Position numbers and translations under genes: made by a program
Shown here: in pieces, positions 7,219-14,869 of the stretch
Numbering within the stretch: position 1 is the stretch's first letter
Layout of the letters: each line of letters begins with the position of its first letter
The notes under the pieces: model-generated
Databases searched by the model: none
What the model saw: the letters and a program-made list of their open reading frames with translations, nothing else
What the model was told of the DNA's origin: nothing
NCBI GenBank assembly: GCA_043757265.1
Contig: JAYUQP010000127.1
Span: forward strand, 1-19,277
Source: JANPLN01 sp043757265
GTDB taxonomy: Bacteria; Bdellovibrionota; Bdellovibrionia; Bdellovibrionales; JAGQZY01
DNA length: 19,277 bases
Reading direction: 5' to 3'

Positions 7219-7644
7219 CTAAAAAGGTATTTCTTCGTGGGAATCAAAGCTTGGCTCTGGAGAAAAATCTGCAGCTGGTGCTGACGATCCCGCGCCTGTG
7301 CCCATACCTTTTTCACCCGGGGCACCAAGAAACTGAACCGTTGTTGCCACAATTTCAGTTGTGTAGCGTTTCTGCCCTTGTTGATCTTCCCAGTTACGGG
7401 TTTGCAACTTACCTTCGACAAAAACCTGTCGACCTTTGCTAAGGTGCTGGCGGCAAATTTCGGCTAACTTTGCCCAAACAACAATGCGGTGCCATTCCGT
7501 GCGTTCTTGTTTTTGTCCATCGCGATCTACCCAACTTTCACTAGTTGCGATATTAAAGTTGGCCACACTTTGACCTGAAGAAAGTGTTTTTAGCTCTGGA
7601 TCCGCGCCTAGGCGACCGACAAGAATGACTTTGTTAACTGACAT
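7219..7644 (-). CDS. ssb: Single-stranded DNA-binding protein SSB
   Basis: Encodes 141 aa from the ATG at 7644. A longer ORF extends to 7701, but the conserved N-terminus MSVNKVILVGRLGADPELK begins at 7644 and is preceded by a GGGGGT Shine-Dalgarno 5 bases away. The OB-fold DNA-binding domain covers residues about 4-108, including TEWHRIVVWAKLAEIC and GRQVFVEGKLQTRNW. A short Gly/Ala/Pro linker leads to the acidic protein-interaction tip DSHEEIPF, which recruits repair and replication partners. The linker is on the short side. It is probably monocistronic with its own promoter. Confidence 0.97.
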   Translation of the reverse strand: MSVNKVILVGRLGADPELKTLSSGQSVANFNIATSESWVDRDGQKQERTEWHRIVVWAKLAEICRQHLSKGRQVFVEGKLQTRNWEDQQGQKRYTTEIVATTVQFLGAPGEKGMGTGAGSSAPAADFSPEPSFDSHEEIPF

Positions 7645-7671
7645 AATACCCCCATTTGTTGGTGATCGATA

Positions 7672-7701
7672 TTTATACTGGAAATGTCGTGCGGCATGCA
7701 A
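7672..7701 (-). promoter_or_regulatory. Candidate sigma70-type promoter for ssb
   Basis: On the minus strand, TTGCAT (7701-7696) and TATAAA (7677-7672) are separated by 18 bases. Transcription would start near 7665 and give a 5' leader of about 20 bases containing the GGGGGT ribosome-binding site. The position agrees with the re-assigned ssb start and argues against the longer ORF, which would begin upstream of the -10 box. Confidence 0.5.
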
Positions 7702-7727
7702 ACGGAGTTTAAGCTGCCGGGTTCTAT

Positions 7728-7865
7728 TTCTGGACTCAACGTATAAAAAAATGAGTTCCTGAAAAATGACTCAAAAAGACTCGGACAGTCCTCGGCCAAA
7801 GCCTCCGGAACTCGCTTTTAGAGCCATTTCCCAGGAACTCATTTTTTTATACGTCGAGTCCAGAA
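7728..7865. repeat. Large inverted repeat with 34-bp arms and one mismatch
   Basis: Arm 7728-7761 is complementary to arm 7832-7865 at 33 of 34 positions (mismatch at A7738/G7855). Pairing continues inward imperfectly through AAATG-CTC and AAAAG blocks, so the whole 138 bases could form one long hairpin. Each arm contains A7/T7, placed so that on both strands a stem (GAGTTCCTG/CAGGAACTC) is followed by CATTTTTTT. It could be a bidirectional terminator between the T2SS operon and ssb, a structured RNA, or a miniature mobile element. I found no flanking target-site duplication. The function is open. Confidence 0.8.
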
Positions 7866-8144
7866 ACAGCACGGGCATGTTAAACCGTCCGTGCTTACTC
7901 GGCTTGGTGGCTGGGGGTGTGCGGTGGTTGCAGGAGCCTTTCGAGATGTCTTTCATTTGAGCCTGATGCTTTCTTCTTCGCGTTGACTCTGCTGAAATCA
8001 CTGTTGAATGTTCTTCACAGAACTTGTTTATTTTAAATTTAGAATTTCAAGATCCGCTGGCATCCAAAAAACCAATGCAAATCCGGCCGGGCGAATTTCG
8101 CTTCATTTTTGCTATGATGTAACTCTCTCTCTGAATCTTCTGAA

Positions 8145-9134
8145 CTACAATGCTGTGAAATTAGGCATTGCGTCGTTGAGGCCGTTGGCTTGGACGCGGA
8201 AGGCGTAGCGGAGGCCGTCGGATGTGGTGGTGCTGTATTTGCCAAGATAAGATTTAAGCGCGTCTGCTGCGCTTCCGAGCTTTGACTGCATGGAGTTTTT
8301 TAGGCTCAAATCCACTTCGAGGCTGTAGAAACCAATCGCGGGAGTTCCTCCGGGGAAGACGCGTAAATCTACTTCGCCGGAGAGTTTCAAAATCATTTCG
8401 TCGGAGCCGCCACCAATTTGCGTTTCTTTCAATGTTAGCTTTCCATTTTTGAGGGTGCCCTTGAGAATAACTTTTTGAAAACTCATAGCAGGTAAAGCCA
8501 TGGGTCCAAAACCTGTGGTGAGTTCGAACTGCGGAATGATCAGCTTTGCAAGACTCAGTTCAACAGAACCTTCGGGCTGCGTCTTCATTGACGGATCTAA
8601 GTCCATCTTGGCATTCAACTGACCCAGAGCGGACGGGGAAACGGGCCATTGGGGTCCAAAACTTTTTGCCACTGATTTTAAATCGAAGTCCGAGAAGGTA
8701 AGGTTGAGTTCAATGGCCTGTGGGTCTTTGATTTTAGAGCTTGCGCTCGTATCCGCCTCTAGGTCGCCGCCGAAGAGGCCTTCAGCATCTACACTCACGT
8801 GCGGTTTAAGAACTTTAGTGAAAGCAAATTGAATCGAGGCCAGAAGAGAGGGGGCCACTCGCAAGTATTGCACTTCCATTTGTTCAAGCATTGGACTTTC
8901 AACCATTGCCTTTCGCATAACGACGGCGGGGCGGGGAAAAAAAGATAGATCCATGCTTTCGAATTCTAAGTAAACCAATCCGCTGGCATTTGTTTCTGCA
9001 ACAATTTTTTCTCCAAGCTCAGTGAGCGGAAAAAATATGATGGAGAATAAAACACTGCAGGCAAAAAACATGACGATTTTCAATTTATGCTGGGACAAAA
9101 TCAGTTTAATAAAATCTAATATCGATTGTAGCAT
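8145..9134 (-). CDS. gspN: Type II secretion system protein GspN, Lept-type
   Basis: Encodes 329 aa. One membrane segment (about residues 19-37) follows a short amphipathic N-terminal helix. The rest is a periplasmic region of repeated beta-strand stretches ending in a weakly conserved C-terminus. The pattern of an N-terminal anchor, a LVYLEFESMDLSFFPRPAVV segment and later beta-rich repeats fits the GspN form described from Leptospira and related lineages rather than the proteobacterial one. GspN is an accessory inner-membrane component, dispensable in several systems. It is the last gene of the operon, 1 base after the gspM-like stop. Confidence 0.8.
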   Translation of the reverse strand: MLQSILDFIKLILSQHKLKIVMFFACSVLFSIIFFPLTELGEKIVAETNASGLVYLEFESMDLSFFPRPAVVMRKAMVESPMLEQMEVQYLRVAPSLLASIQFAFTKVLKPHVSVDAEGLFGGDLEADTSASSKIKDPQAIELNLTFSDFDLKSVAKSFGPQWPVSPSALGQLNAKMDLDPSMKTQPEGSVELSLAKLIIPQFELTTGFGPMALPAMSFQKVILKGTLKNGKLTLKETQIGGGSDEMILKLSGEVDLRVFPGGTPAIGFYSLEVDLSLKNSMQSKLGSAADALKSYLGKYSTTTSDGLRYAFRVQANGLNDAMPNFTAL

Positions 9135-9135
9135 T

Positions 9136-9786
9136 TTATCTCTTCTTTTTACTCTTGGTGGGCTCTTCCTTCATTGGTAACGAAAGGGAACTCATGGTGA
9201 ATTTGACTTGAAAGTAATGGGGGTCTTCTTTGTCTGCTTGGATATCCACGCCAGCAAGTTTGGTGTTGGGGTGCATGGCGGAAAGTTTTTGGCTCAGTTG
9301 CACGATCTGAGTGAGGTTAAGCTTCTTAAGCTCAAAGGAAAGACCTTCCTGTTGAATCGCCCCTGGAACTAATTTACTGGGTAACGGCTTGTTCACCGGG
9401 ACAAAAGCACCTTTTTGCGAATCAATAATTTGCGAGCTTGTGATTTGCGACTCTATCAGCGATTGCATTTCTTGGAAGCTCAAGCCCTTAAACTGATCGG
9501 TCCGAATTACCGGGTTGCGGGCCGTGCGAAAAAGATCACGTATCAATCGGCGGTTTACCTGAAAGCTTTCCTCGTAGGTCTTTGAGGAAGAAACGAAGGA
9601 ATCGGGAATGAGATAAATAGCGAAGGCGAAAAAAAACACGGCGCTTGCAATCAAAACTTTTTGCACAAAAGGGTTGAAGTTACGATAGCGCTCCATCAAC
9701 TGGATGTAGAGAGAATTTTCTTGAATGCGCGCGAGAAACTGTTGAAAGACCTCTACGATCTTTTCTTTCAAATCCGAAAAATTCAT
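9136..9786 (-). CDS. gspM: Type II secretion system GspM-like inner-membrane protein
   Basis: Encodes 216 aa: a cytoplasmic N-terminal helix (about 1-40), one membrane helix (about 43-60, VLIASAVFFFAFAIYLIP), then a periplasmic region with a coil followed by a ferredoxin-like stretch (about 145-203, LSFELKKLNLTQIVQLSQKL and YFQVKFTMSSLSL), and a Lys-rich C-terminus. This topology and the position between gspL and gspN match GspM, which holds GspL in the assembly platform. Sequence conservation of GspM is low, so the name rests on topology and order. Its ATG overlaps the gspL stop by 4 bases (ATGA), with AAAGGAGC upstream. Confidence 0.75.
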   Translation of the reverse strand: MNFSDLKEKIVEVFQQFLARIQENSLYIQLMERYRNFNPFVQKVLIASAVFFFAFAIYLIPDSFVSSSKTYEESFQVNRRLIRDLFRTARNPVIRTDQFKGLSFQEMQSLIESQITSSQIIDSQKGAFVPVNKPLPSKLVPGAIQQEGLSFELKKLNLTQIVQLSQKLSAMHPNTKLAGVDIQADKEDPHYFQVKFTMSSLSLPMKEEPTKSKKKR

Positions 9787-11414
9787 AGCGCTCCTTTCAT
9801 CGTGAAGCTAAAGGCGAAGGGAATGCCTTTCTCGGTGTTCGAAGTGGTTTTTTCGATTCGAACCTTGTTGTTGATTGACATCGTTTCGAGTTTTTTACGA
9901 ATCAGGTCCACGGTGTTTTTTTGCTCAGCTATGCCCTCAAGCGACACTTGCGAGTTGCTCACGCTGACCTTGCGAATGTCGTAGGTGGTTTGTCTGTTGG
10001 AAGGAAGAGTAGAGCTAAGCAAATTAACAACTTTCATCGAGGGTTCGATGTCTTGTATTTTAGAAAAGACTTTAGCGTTTTTTACTTTTTCCTGCTCTTG
10101 GATTATATATCGCTCAATGGCTTCGGGAGAGGCTTGCGGCCCTCGGAGATTTGCAATGGTTCCAGCATGCTTTTGGAGCTCTTGATAGGTGGCGTCGTCG
10201 AGCCCAACCGCCACCTGTTCGCGCATAAAGCCGTAGCCTGTGTAAAGCACGTAAGCAACGGCAGCAAGAGTCAGGGTGTAACCCCATTTGCTCCACGTTT
10301 TCTCCCAAAACTTATTGCGCTTAATGCTTTCACCCTGGCGCAAATTGATGGCGGGATTTTTCGGTCTTTTAAGCCCTTCAACCGCAAGTCCTATAGCAAT
10401 GGGAAGCTGATCCGCCATGTGTGAAACCGCATGCACCTGTCGAGGGTGAAGTAGGTCGCCGATCACGCTTTCGCTGTTAAAGGGAATTCCCACATTTTTT
10501 GTAAAATGCGCGTTGATGTTTTCGATGCGGCTCACGGGACCCGACAATTGAGCAAAGCCGATGGTGCCCTGAAATCGATCCTGACAGTCGAGAATGGTCA
10601 TGCGCAGTTGCTGAGTAAAATCCAACAACGATTTCTCGATAGTTTCTGACAGGCGAATGTCCTGGGCGGAGGCTCCGGCCATCATCATTAGGAGGCGCAT
10701 TTGCTCTGGAATTAAACTTGCTGCCTGATCGTACGGGTAATTAAATACCTTCATAAGTTCAAGAATTAGGTTCTTTTCACCCCACGCAATGGTGCGAGTC
10801 CATACGAGTTGTCGCTGCTGAAAAAGCGATACGAGAGTATGATCATGACGTACAAAAAGGCGCATTGTTAGCGGCGTCGGAATTGTTTCGGGCGCGCTTT
10901 GTAAATAAGATCCGTTTTGCCAGTCTTCGACGAGATTTGCAAAAGCCGCTCCCTCGGCACTGATCAGGTCTGGGTCGATATTTACACGCGCTAAAAGTTC
11001 AACAAGTTGCATGACTTCTTTTTGAGGAGTGGCAAATGCCAGGATCGCCGTTTCGTTTGGATTTTGCGAGATGGTTTTCGCATCAAAAAAGCTATAGTCG
11101 CTACCAAATGGAAGTTCTTCGTCGAGCTCAAATGGTAAACTTCGTAAAATATCAAGGCGTCGAGAAAAAGGAAACGAAAGGTTTCGTGTGCTCACGAGCC
11201 GCTGAGGAAGTCCGACAACCAAAAGCTGTTTTTCTAGTTCATAGTTCTCTTTTAGAAATTTAAGCCCTTGTAGAAGGTCAAGTTCCCAATTATCGAGGTC
11301 GTTCGGATTCAGCGGATAAAACTCGGCCCGTTTGACTTCGTAGCCAGCGCGATCCATAAAGATTTCCGCTAGAGCTATCCCATTGTTGCTTATGTCTATG
11401 CCTATCGCCTTCAT
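9783..11414 (-). CDS. gspL: Type II secretion system GspL-like protein with PilM-like ATPase fold
   Basis: Encodes 543 aa. Residues 1-345 form an actin-like cytoplasmic domain related to PilM/GspL: AIGIDISNNGIALAEI at the first phosphate loop, then LPFELDEELPF and TAILAFATP. One membrane helix at about 377-395 (WGYTLTLAAVAYVLYTGYGF) is followed by a coiled stretch and a PilN-like periplasmic fold (about 435-543, VVNLLSSTLPSN and VSLEGIAEQKNTVDLIRKKLETM). GspL recruits the ATPase GspE and links it to GspF and GspM. At 543 aa it is longer than the about 400 aa of classical GspL. It starts 52 bases after gspK, without a clear Shine-Dalgarno. Confidence 0.85.
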   Translation of the reverse strand: MKAIGIDISNNGIALAEIFMDRAGYEVKRAEFYPLNPNDLDNWELDLLQGLKFLKENYELEKQLLVVGLPQRLVSTRNLSFPFSRRLDILRSLPFELDEELPFGSDYSFFDAKTISQNPNETAILAFATPQKEVMQLVELLARVNIDPDLISAEGAAFANLVEDWQNGSYLQSAPETIPTPLTMRLFVRHDHTLVSLFQQRQLVWTRTIAWGEKNLILELMKVFNYPYDQAASLIPEQMRLLMMMAGASAQDIRLSETIEKSLLDFTQQLRMTILDCQDRFQGTIGFAQLSGPVSRIENINAHFTKNVGIPFNSESVIGDLLHPRQVHAVSHMADQLPIAIGLAVEGLKRPKNPAINLRQGESIKRNKFWEKTWSKWGYTLTLAAVAYVLYTGYGFMREQVAVGLDDATYQELQKHAGTIANLRGPQASPEAIERYIIQEQEKVKNAKVFSKIQDIEPSMKVVNLLSSTLPSNRQTTYDIRKVSVSNSQVSLEGIAEQKNTVDLIRKKLETMSINNKVRIEKTTSNTEKGIPFAFSFTMKGAL

Positions 11415-11466
11415 ATGTCACAATTTTACTGGAACAGGGGCTATGGTACAAAGCTTATTTGTCGGT

Positions 11467-12762
11467 CTATTTAACATCTTGGAAAATAACATAAGGAGGT
11501 CCCGGTGGAGCAGGAGCTTCTGCACTTTGGTCGGTGTTTTGTTTATCGATTTTTCGTTGTTCATCAATACACTTCTTCTGTTCGTCCCCAGCGGTCGGTT
11601 TATCACGACAGATACACTTGAATTTTTCCTCTGCAGCAAGATCGCGGCAGCTCTCATCCACGGCTGTATTCGTGAGACTTTTACGTAAACGGGATTGTAC
11701 TTTGCCAAAATCAAAAACGATCGATGTGATTTCGCGGCTGAGCTTGTCGGCCGAACCGATACAGCTTACGCGAAAATTAATTTCAGGATCAAAGTACAAT
11801 GGCACTTTGTCCTTGTTAAAATTGGTGGTGTTAACACCAAAGCCGCCAATAAAACCGAAAAAATCTTTCTCGTCCTTGAAGGGACCACCAAGATTAATAT
11901 CGCCTCGGCGTTTCAAAATTTCGGTGACGACAAGTTCGGTGATTCCTGGATCGAGAGCCATCAACATGCTTTTTTCCGCATAATTCACGTTGATGCCTTT
12001 TCCACCGAACACCGTAACCATCGGAGCAAGAACATCGTACAGCTCATCCTCCATCATCTTCACCATATGCATCTCATCAATGGTTTTAAACGGCTGGTTG
12101 GGTGGGATGTACTGACTTTGCATCTCTCGGTAGTGCGAGCCTTCGTCGCCACCCATTAAGCTATTTTTGTCCGGATCGATCCAATCCGTGATGTGATTAA
12201 GAAGGTCTTCAAAGCGATAATTGTAATATTTTTTTGAAAAAGCGCCTTGCTCGCGGATCTTTGCCTGGAAAATATCAAGAATTTGCAGGCGGGTTTTTTC
12301 GCGAATGACCTTGGAAGGGGAAGTAAGATCGTTGATATCGATTTTGCCGCTTTCACTCGTAATTTGCGAACTAAAACTATGTTTGAAGGTACTCTGCTTG
12401 TTTGCCTTTTTTATCTCATCCTGATTGGCCATGGACATGTCGTTGTTAGTGGGCAGCGCCAGCGGCCACGAAAGTGGAAACTGCCAAATGACATCTAGCA
12501 TGGAGGTGTCTATCATCTGTTGGCCAGCTTGTGCGCCGGCGAGACTTTTGGTGGCTTGCTGGTAAGTTTTAATACGGAGGAGGCTGAGCTCCGTGCACGC
12601 TTTTGCTGCGTAATAGGCCTGCACGCGCTTCACTGTATTTAGTGAGCCTTGATATTCCACCACGGTGTCTTTGGAAATTTCTGACGAAATAAAAATCAGT
12701 AGACTCATGAAAAAAATCGAAAATAAAATGGCAGAGCCTCGTTGGTTGCGCAGGCGATGCAT
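11467..12762 (-). CDS. gspK: Type II secretion minor pseudopilin GspK
   Basis: Encodes 431 aa from the ATG at 12762; a GTG 3 bases upstream is possible, but the AGGAGGTGGA Shine-Dalgarno is better spaced (8 bases) for the ATG. The basic leader MHRLRNQRG is cut after Gly9. The mature N-terminus SAILFSIFFMSLLIF lacks Glu5, as GspK proteins do. The conserved core has GKIDINDL, WIDPDKN, GGDEGSHYREM and PPNQPFKTIDEM, which in GspK build the calcium-binding alpha domain that caps the pseudopilus tip. Beyond the usual end there is an extension (about 368-431) with four Cys (372, 383, 385, 398) and a Pro-rich end. It shares one base with the gspJ stop (TGATG). Confidence 0.92.
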   Translation of the reverse strand: MHRLRNQRGSAILFSIFFMSLLIFISSEISKDTVVEYQGSLNTVKRVQAYYAAKACTELSLLRIKTYQQATKSLAGAQAGQQMIDTSMLDVIWQFPLSWPLALPTNNDMSMANQDEIKKANKQSTFKHSFSSQITSESGKIDINDLTSPSKVIREKTRLQILDIFQAKIREQGAFSKKYYNYRFEDLLNHITDWIDPDKNSLMGGDEGSHYREMQSQYIPPNQPFKTIDEMHMVKMMEDELYDVLAPMVTVFGGKGINVNYAEKSMLMALDPGITELVVTEILKRRGDINLGGPFKDEKDFFGFIGGFGVNTTNFNKDKVPLYFDPEINFRVSCIGSADKLSREITSIVFDFGKVQSRLRKSLTNTAVDESCRDLAAEEKFKCICRDKPTAGDEQKKCIDEQRKIDKQNTDQSAEAPAPPGPPYVIFQDVK

Positions 12763-13649
12763 CACAGTCCACCTCCTGGAATTGGAGACGTCGTGCTATT
12801 GCCCTGCTGGCCAGCCGTTCCGGCGGGTGCGAAGCGTTTGGCGGGATCCGTATTATTTGGAAAGCGCACGGTTGCGATAATTATCTGTCGAAATTTTCCG
12901 ATCTCTTTATTATCTTTGTCATGCACTTCTAAAACCACGCGCACCATGTTTGGAAACATATTTTGTGTTTGAGGAGATCCATTGTTATCAGTGAGCCAAC
13001 TCGATTTCCACTCTTTTTCGTTGGGATCTTCGCTTAGGTATTCAAACCGAAAATCACTTACGTTTTCGACAAGGGGAGTGGCCATGCCACCGCGGGTGAC
13101 ATCGTTATCGATAATGATCGACGAGCGTCGCCACAGACACCGACTGGTTTTTTCTGTGACGCGTGATTTGCAATCGGCCAAGTAGTAACCCACTTCCGTT
13201 TGATTGCTTTCCTGCGCATTAAAGGTCGTTCGCTGATGATTGAGTGCGGTGAAATGCAATTGATCCTCTTTGCCGATAAACTGCGTCAGTCTTTCGGGCG
13301 GAGGTGGAAGTGCCAAGTCCTCACCATCGGCTGTGGTCGCCGTGGTTTGTTGCTGTCCTGTCTGAGTTCCCTGTTGCTGTTGTTGCGCTTGGATCTGTTG
13401 AGCAATCACCTGGCGATCAAGCTCATACAGTGCGTACTGATAATGAAACGCGCGTTCGATATCGGTGGCTACAATCCGAAGGGCGTCGAAAACAACAGTT
13501 TCAGTTTTTAATCGCGCATCGATTTTGTTTTTATTCAATAGAGCGCCTTTGATTGCCCGCGACGCAATCAACGCCATCATCGCTAAAATGCCAAGGACGA
13601 TGAGAGTTTCAAGCAAGGAAAATCCACGCGTGCTAATTCGTTTCGCCAC
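12762..13649 (-). CDS. gspJ: Type II secretion minor pseudopilin GspJ
   Basis: Encodes 295 aa from the GTG at 13649. The open frame runs on to 13733, but that would place 28 odd residues before the leader; the GTG has a GGGGGAGGGGG Shine-Dalgarno 5 bases away. The leader MAKRISTRG is cleaved before FSLLETLIVLGIL (N-methylation at Phe, Glu at +5). Residues about 80-101 are Gln-rich and 113-118 Pro-rich, an insertion compared with ordinary GspJ. The periplasmic domain has YYLADCKS and LWRRSSIIIDND, with two Cys at about 160 and 171. GspJ joins GspI and GspK at the pseudopilus tip. It overlaps gspI by 17 bases. Confidence 0.9.
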   Translation of the reverse strand: MAKRISTRGFSLLETLIVLGILAMMALIASRAIKGALLNKNKIDARLKTETVVFDALRIVATDIERAFHYQYALYELDRQVIAQQIQAQQQQQGTQTGQQQTTATTADGEDLALPPPPERLTQFIGKEDQLHFTALNHQRTTFNAQESNQTEVGYYLADCKSRVTEKTSRCLWRRSSIIIDNDVTRGGMATPLVENVSDFRFEYLSEDPNEKEWKSSWLTDNNGSPQTQNMFPNMVRVVLEVHDKDNKEIGKFRQIIIATVRFPNNTDPAKRFAPAGTAGQQGNSTTSPIPGGGL

Positions 13650-14241
13650 CGGTGCCCCCTCCCCCTGCTGCATCTGTTCCACTTCCACCACCTGTGCCAC
13701 TGGCTCCACCAGATCCGGCAGCTCCGCCGCCAAGATTTGGCATCGGCAAAGACTGTGAATAGTCGATCATGAACGTTGAGGCAGAGAACTGAACACTGTT
13801 TTTCTTCACTTTGTAAATGATGGTGACTGTAAGTTCGCGAACGGACTGATTAAAAAATTCAGTCATCTGTTTTAGTACCATGGAAAACATCGGATTTTCC
13901 GTATCTCCCCCTTGTTGCGAGAGCAGGGGACCTAAGTCTGGCATTTCGAATTTTTTAGAAACCATTTTCCAGGCATAGTCTTTGTAATTTGCATCGATAT
14001 CGGTAAAGTCACCCTCGTCTTCTTCGGGAAGAAGGGAAATTTCGTTGCGATATTTTCGCTCAAGCTCGGCCACTTTCAAGTCGAGTAAGTAGGCCACTTG
14101 ATAATTCATTTTCATTTTTTTGAGTCGCAAATGGCTGGTGGACCACGCCATCGAGAGCACGATGAGTGAGCCCGCAATCAAAGTCAGCGCCACAAGAACT
14201 TCGATAAGAGAAAAACCCCTACGGTTTTTTATACCAATCAT
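13633..14241 (-). CDS. gspI: Type II secretion minor pseudopilin GspI
   Basis: Encodes 202 aa. The leader MIGIKNRRG is cleaved before FSLIEVLVALTLIAGS, with Glu at +5. The periplasmic part continues to about residue 165. Residues 171-202 are a Gly/Ser/Ala/Thr tail (GGGAAGSGGASGTGGG and onwards) unusual for a pseudopilin; its GGx codons also supply the purine-rich Shine-Dalgarno of gspJ. GspI nucleates the tip complex with GspJ and GspK. The ATG overlaps the gspH stop (ATGA) and has an AAGGA Shine-Dalgarno. Length without the tail is about 170 aa, somewhat longer than the family norm. Confidence 0.9.
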   Translation of the reverse strand: MIGIKNRRGFSLIEVLVALTLIAGSLIVLSMAWSTSHLRLKKMKMNYQVAYLLDLKVAELERKYRNEISLLPEEDEGDFTDIDANYKDYAWKMVSKKFEMPDLGPLLSQQGGDTENPMFSMVLKQMTEFFNQSVRELTVTIIYKVKKNSVQFSASTFMIDYSQSLPMPNLGGGAAGSGGASGTGGGSGTDAAGGGGTGGETN

Positions 14242-14864
14242 TGAAAGTCCTTTAGTTTTTTCTCTTTGGTAATCAAATCAACTCGCCCGGTAAGAGGATG
14301 TATCGCTAATGACCAATTAAGCTTATCGCCATCGGAGATATGAATTACGGCTTCCTCAACCCGGCCCTCGGGAAAAAAATGAATATACACACGGCCGGCG
14401 GTGTATTCTTTTTTTTGTGCGGCAATTTCAACGCTTTTGAAAATGAGACCATTGGGGAGCGGCTGTGGTCCACTTTTAGAAATTGCGTTGTCCACTTCAA
14501 ACCCTGACGGATCTTTTCCTTTTTCTGCTTCGCTCAGATTGTCGCGACGTTTTTTTAGTTCGTCTTCATCGTAAATAATCAAAGTATTTTTGCCAGAGGA
14601 TTCCACCCAATAAGATTGTTTTTCTTTGGTGTCCTCGGGCATGTTGATCACTAAGCGGAAGGTGGCATTTTGCATACGTGCCTTGTTGCGAAGTTCGCGA
14701 ATCTGCGCTGCAAAAACACGAACATCACGTCGCATTTCTCGACCTACATTTTTGCCAATTCTCTGACCGAGTAGAGCCACAGTGAGACCCACAATGGCGA
14801 GTACAATTAGGATTTCAATGAGACTAAAACCTTTTGACTGGTTGAAGGGCTCAAGCTTTTTCAG
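14238..14864 (-). CDS. gspH: Type II secretion minor pseudopilin GspH, probable CTG start
   Basis: The frame contains QSKGFSLIEILIVLAIVG, a perfect class III prepilin motif, but no ATG, GTG or TTG lies between it and an in-frame TAA at 14879-14877. The only near-cognate start is CTG at 14864, giving MKKLEPFNQSKG as a 12-residue leader cut before Phe13, with Glu17 at +5. A GAGGA Shine-Dalgarno lies about 4 bases upstream. A GTG within the hydrophobic helix (14792) would remove the leader and the Gly-Phe site, so it would not make a pseudopilin. The total is 208 aa; GspH links the tip to the GspG fibre. The mature domain has the beta-strands VYIHFFPEGRVEEAVIHISDG and a basic C-terminus. Confidence 0.85.
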   Translation of the reverse strand: MKKLEPFNQSKGFSLIEILIVLAIVGLTVALLGQRIGKNVGREMRRDVRVFAAQIRELRNKARMQNATFRLVINMPEDTKEKQSYWVESSGKNTLIIYDEDELKKRRDNLSEAEKGKDPSGFEVDNAISKSGPQPLPNGLIFKSVEIAAQKKEYTAGRVYIHFFPEGRVEEAVIHISDGDKLNWSLAIHPLTGRVDLITKEKKLKDFQ

Positions 14865-14869
14865 ACAGT

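Larger units (their letters stand above)
7645..8144. other. 500-base region with no convincing gene between gspN and ssb
   Basis: No ORF here has both a ribosome-binding site and a recognisable product; the longest minus-strand candidate (76 codons, ending at 7771) is low-complexity and basic. It holds the ssb promoter, the large inverted repeat at 7728-7865, and a weak hairpin at 8077-8101 (GCAAAT, a CCGGCCGG core, then GCGAATTTCGC) followed on the minus strand by T6 at 8071-8066. That hairpin could end the T2SS transcript, though the stem is poorly formed. Between 7866 and 8064 I see only a short inverted repeat GCACGG/CCGTGC (7869-7894) and a 5-bp hairpin at 8010-8023. Confidence 0.6.

Noticed and set aside
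7645..7701. Longer SSB reading frame starting at 7701
   Set aside because: The extra 19 residues are not SSB-like, lack a ribosome-binding site, and overlap the candidate promoter; the Shine-Dalgarno points to 7644.
7771..8001. 76-codon minus-strand ORF in the gspN-ssb gap
   Set aside because: Basic, low-complexity product without a recognisable family or ribosome-binding site; its 3' part is inside the inverted repeat.
8077..8101. Rho-independent terminator after gspN
   Set aside because: The stem is broken and the T6 run starts about 6 bases after it; kept only as a remark in the gap description.
13650..13733. Longer GspJ reading frame starting at 13733
   Set aside because: It would add 28 residues before the prepilin leader and lie inside gspI; GTG 13649 has a strong Shine-Dalgarno and gives a normal 9-residue leader.
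14238..14792. GspH start at the internal GTG 14792
   Set aside because: It falls inside the hydrophobic helix and removes the Gly-Phe cleavage site and Glu5, so the product would not be a pseudopilin.
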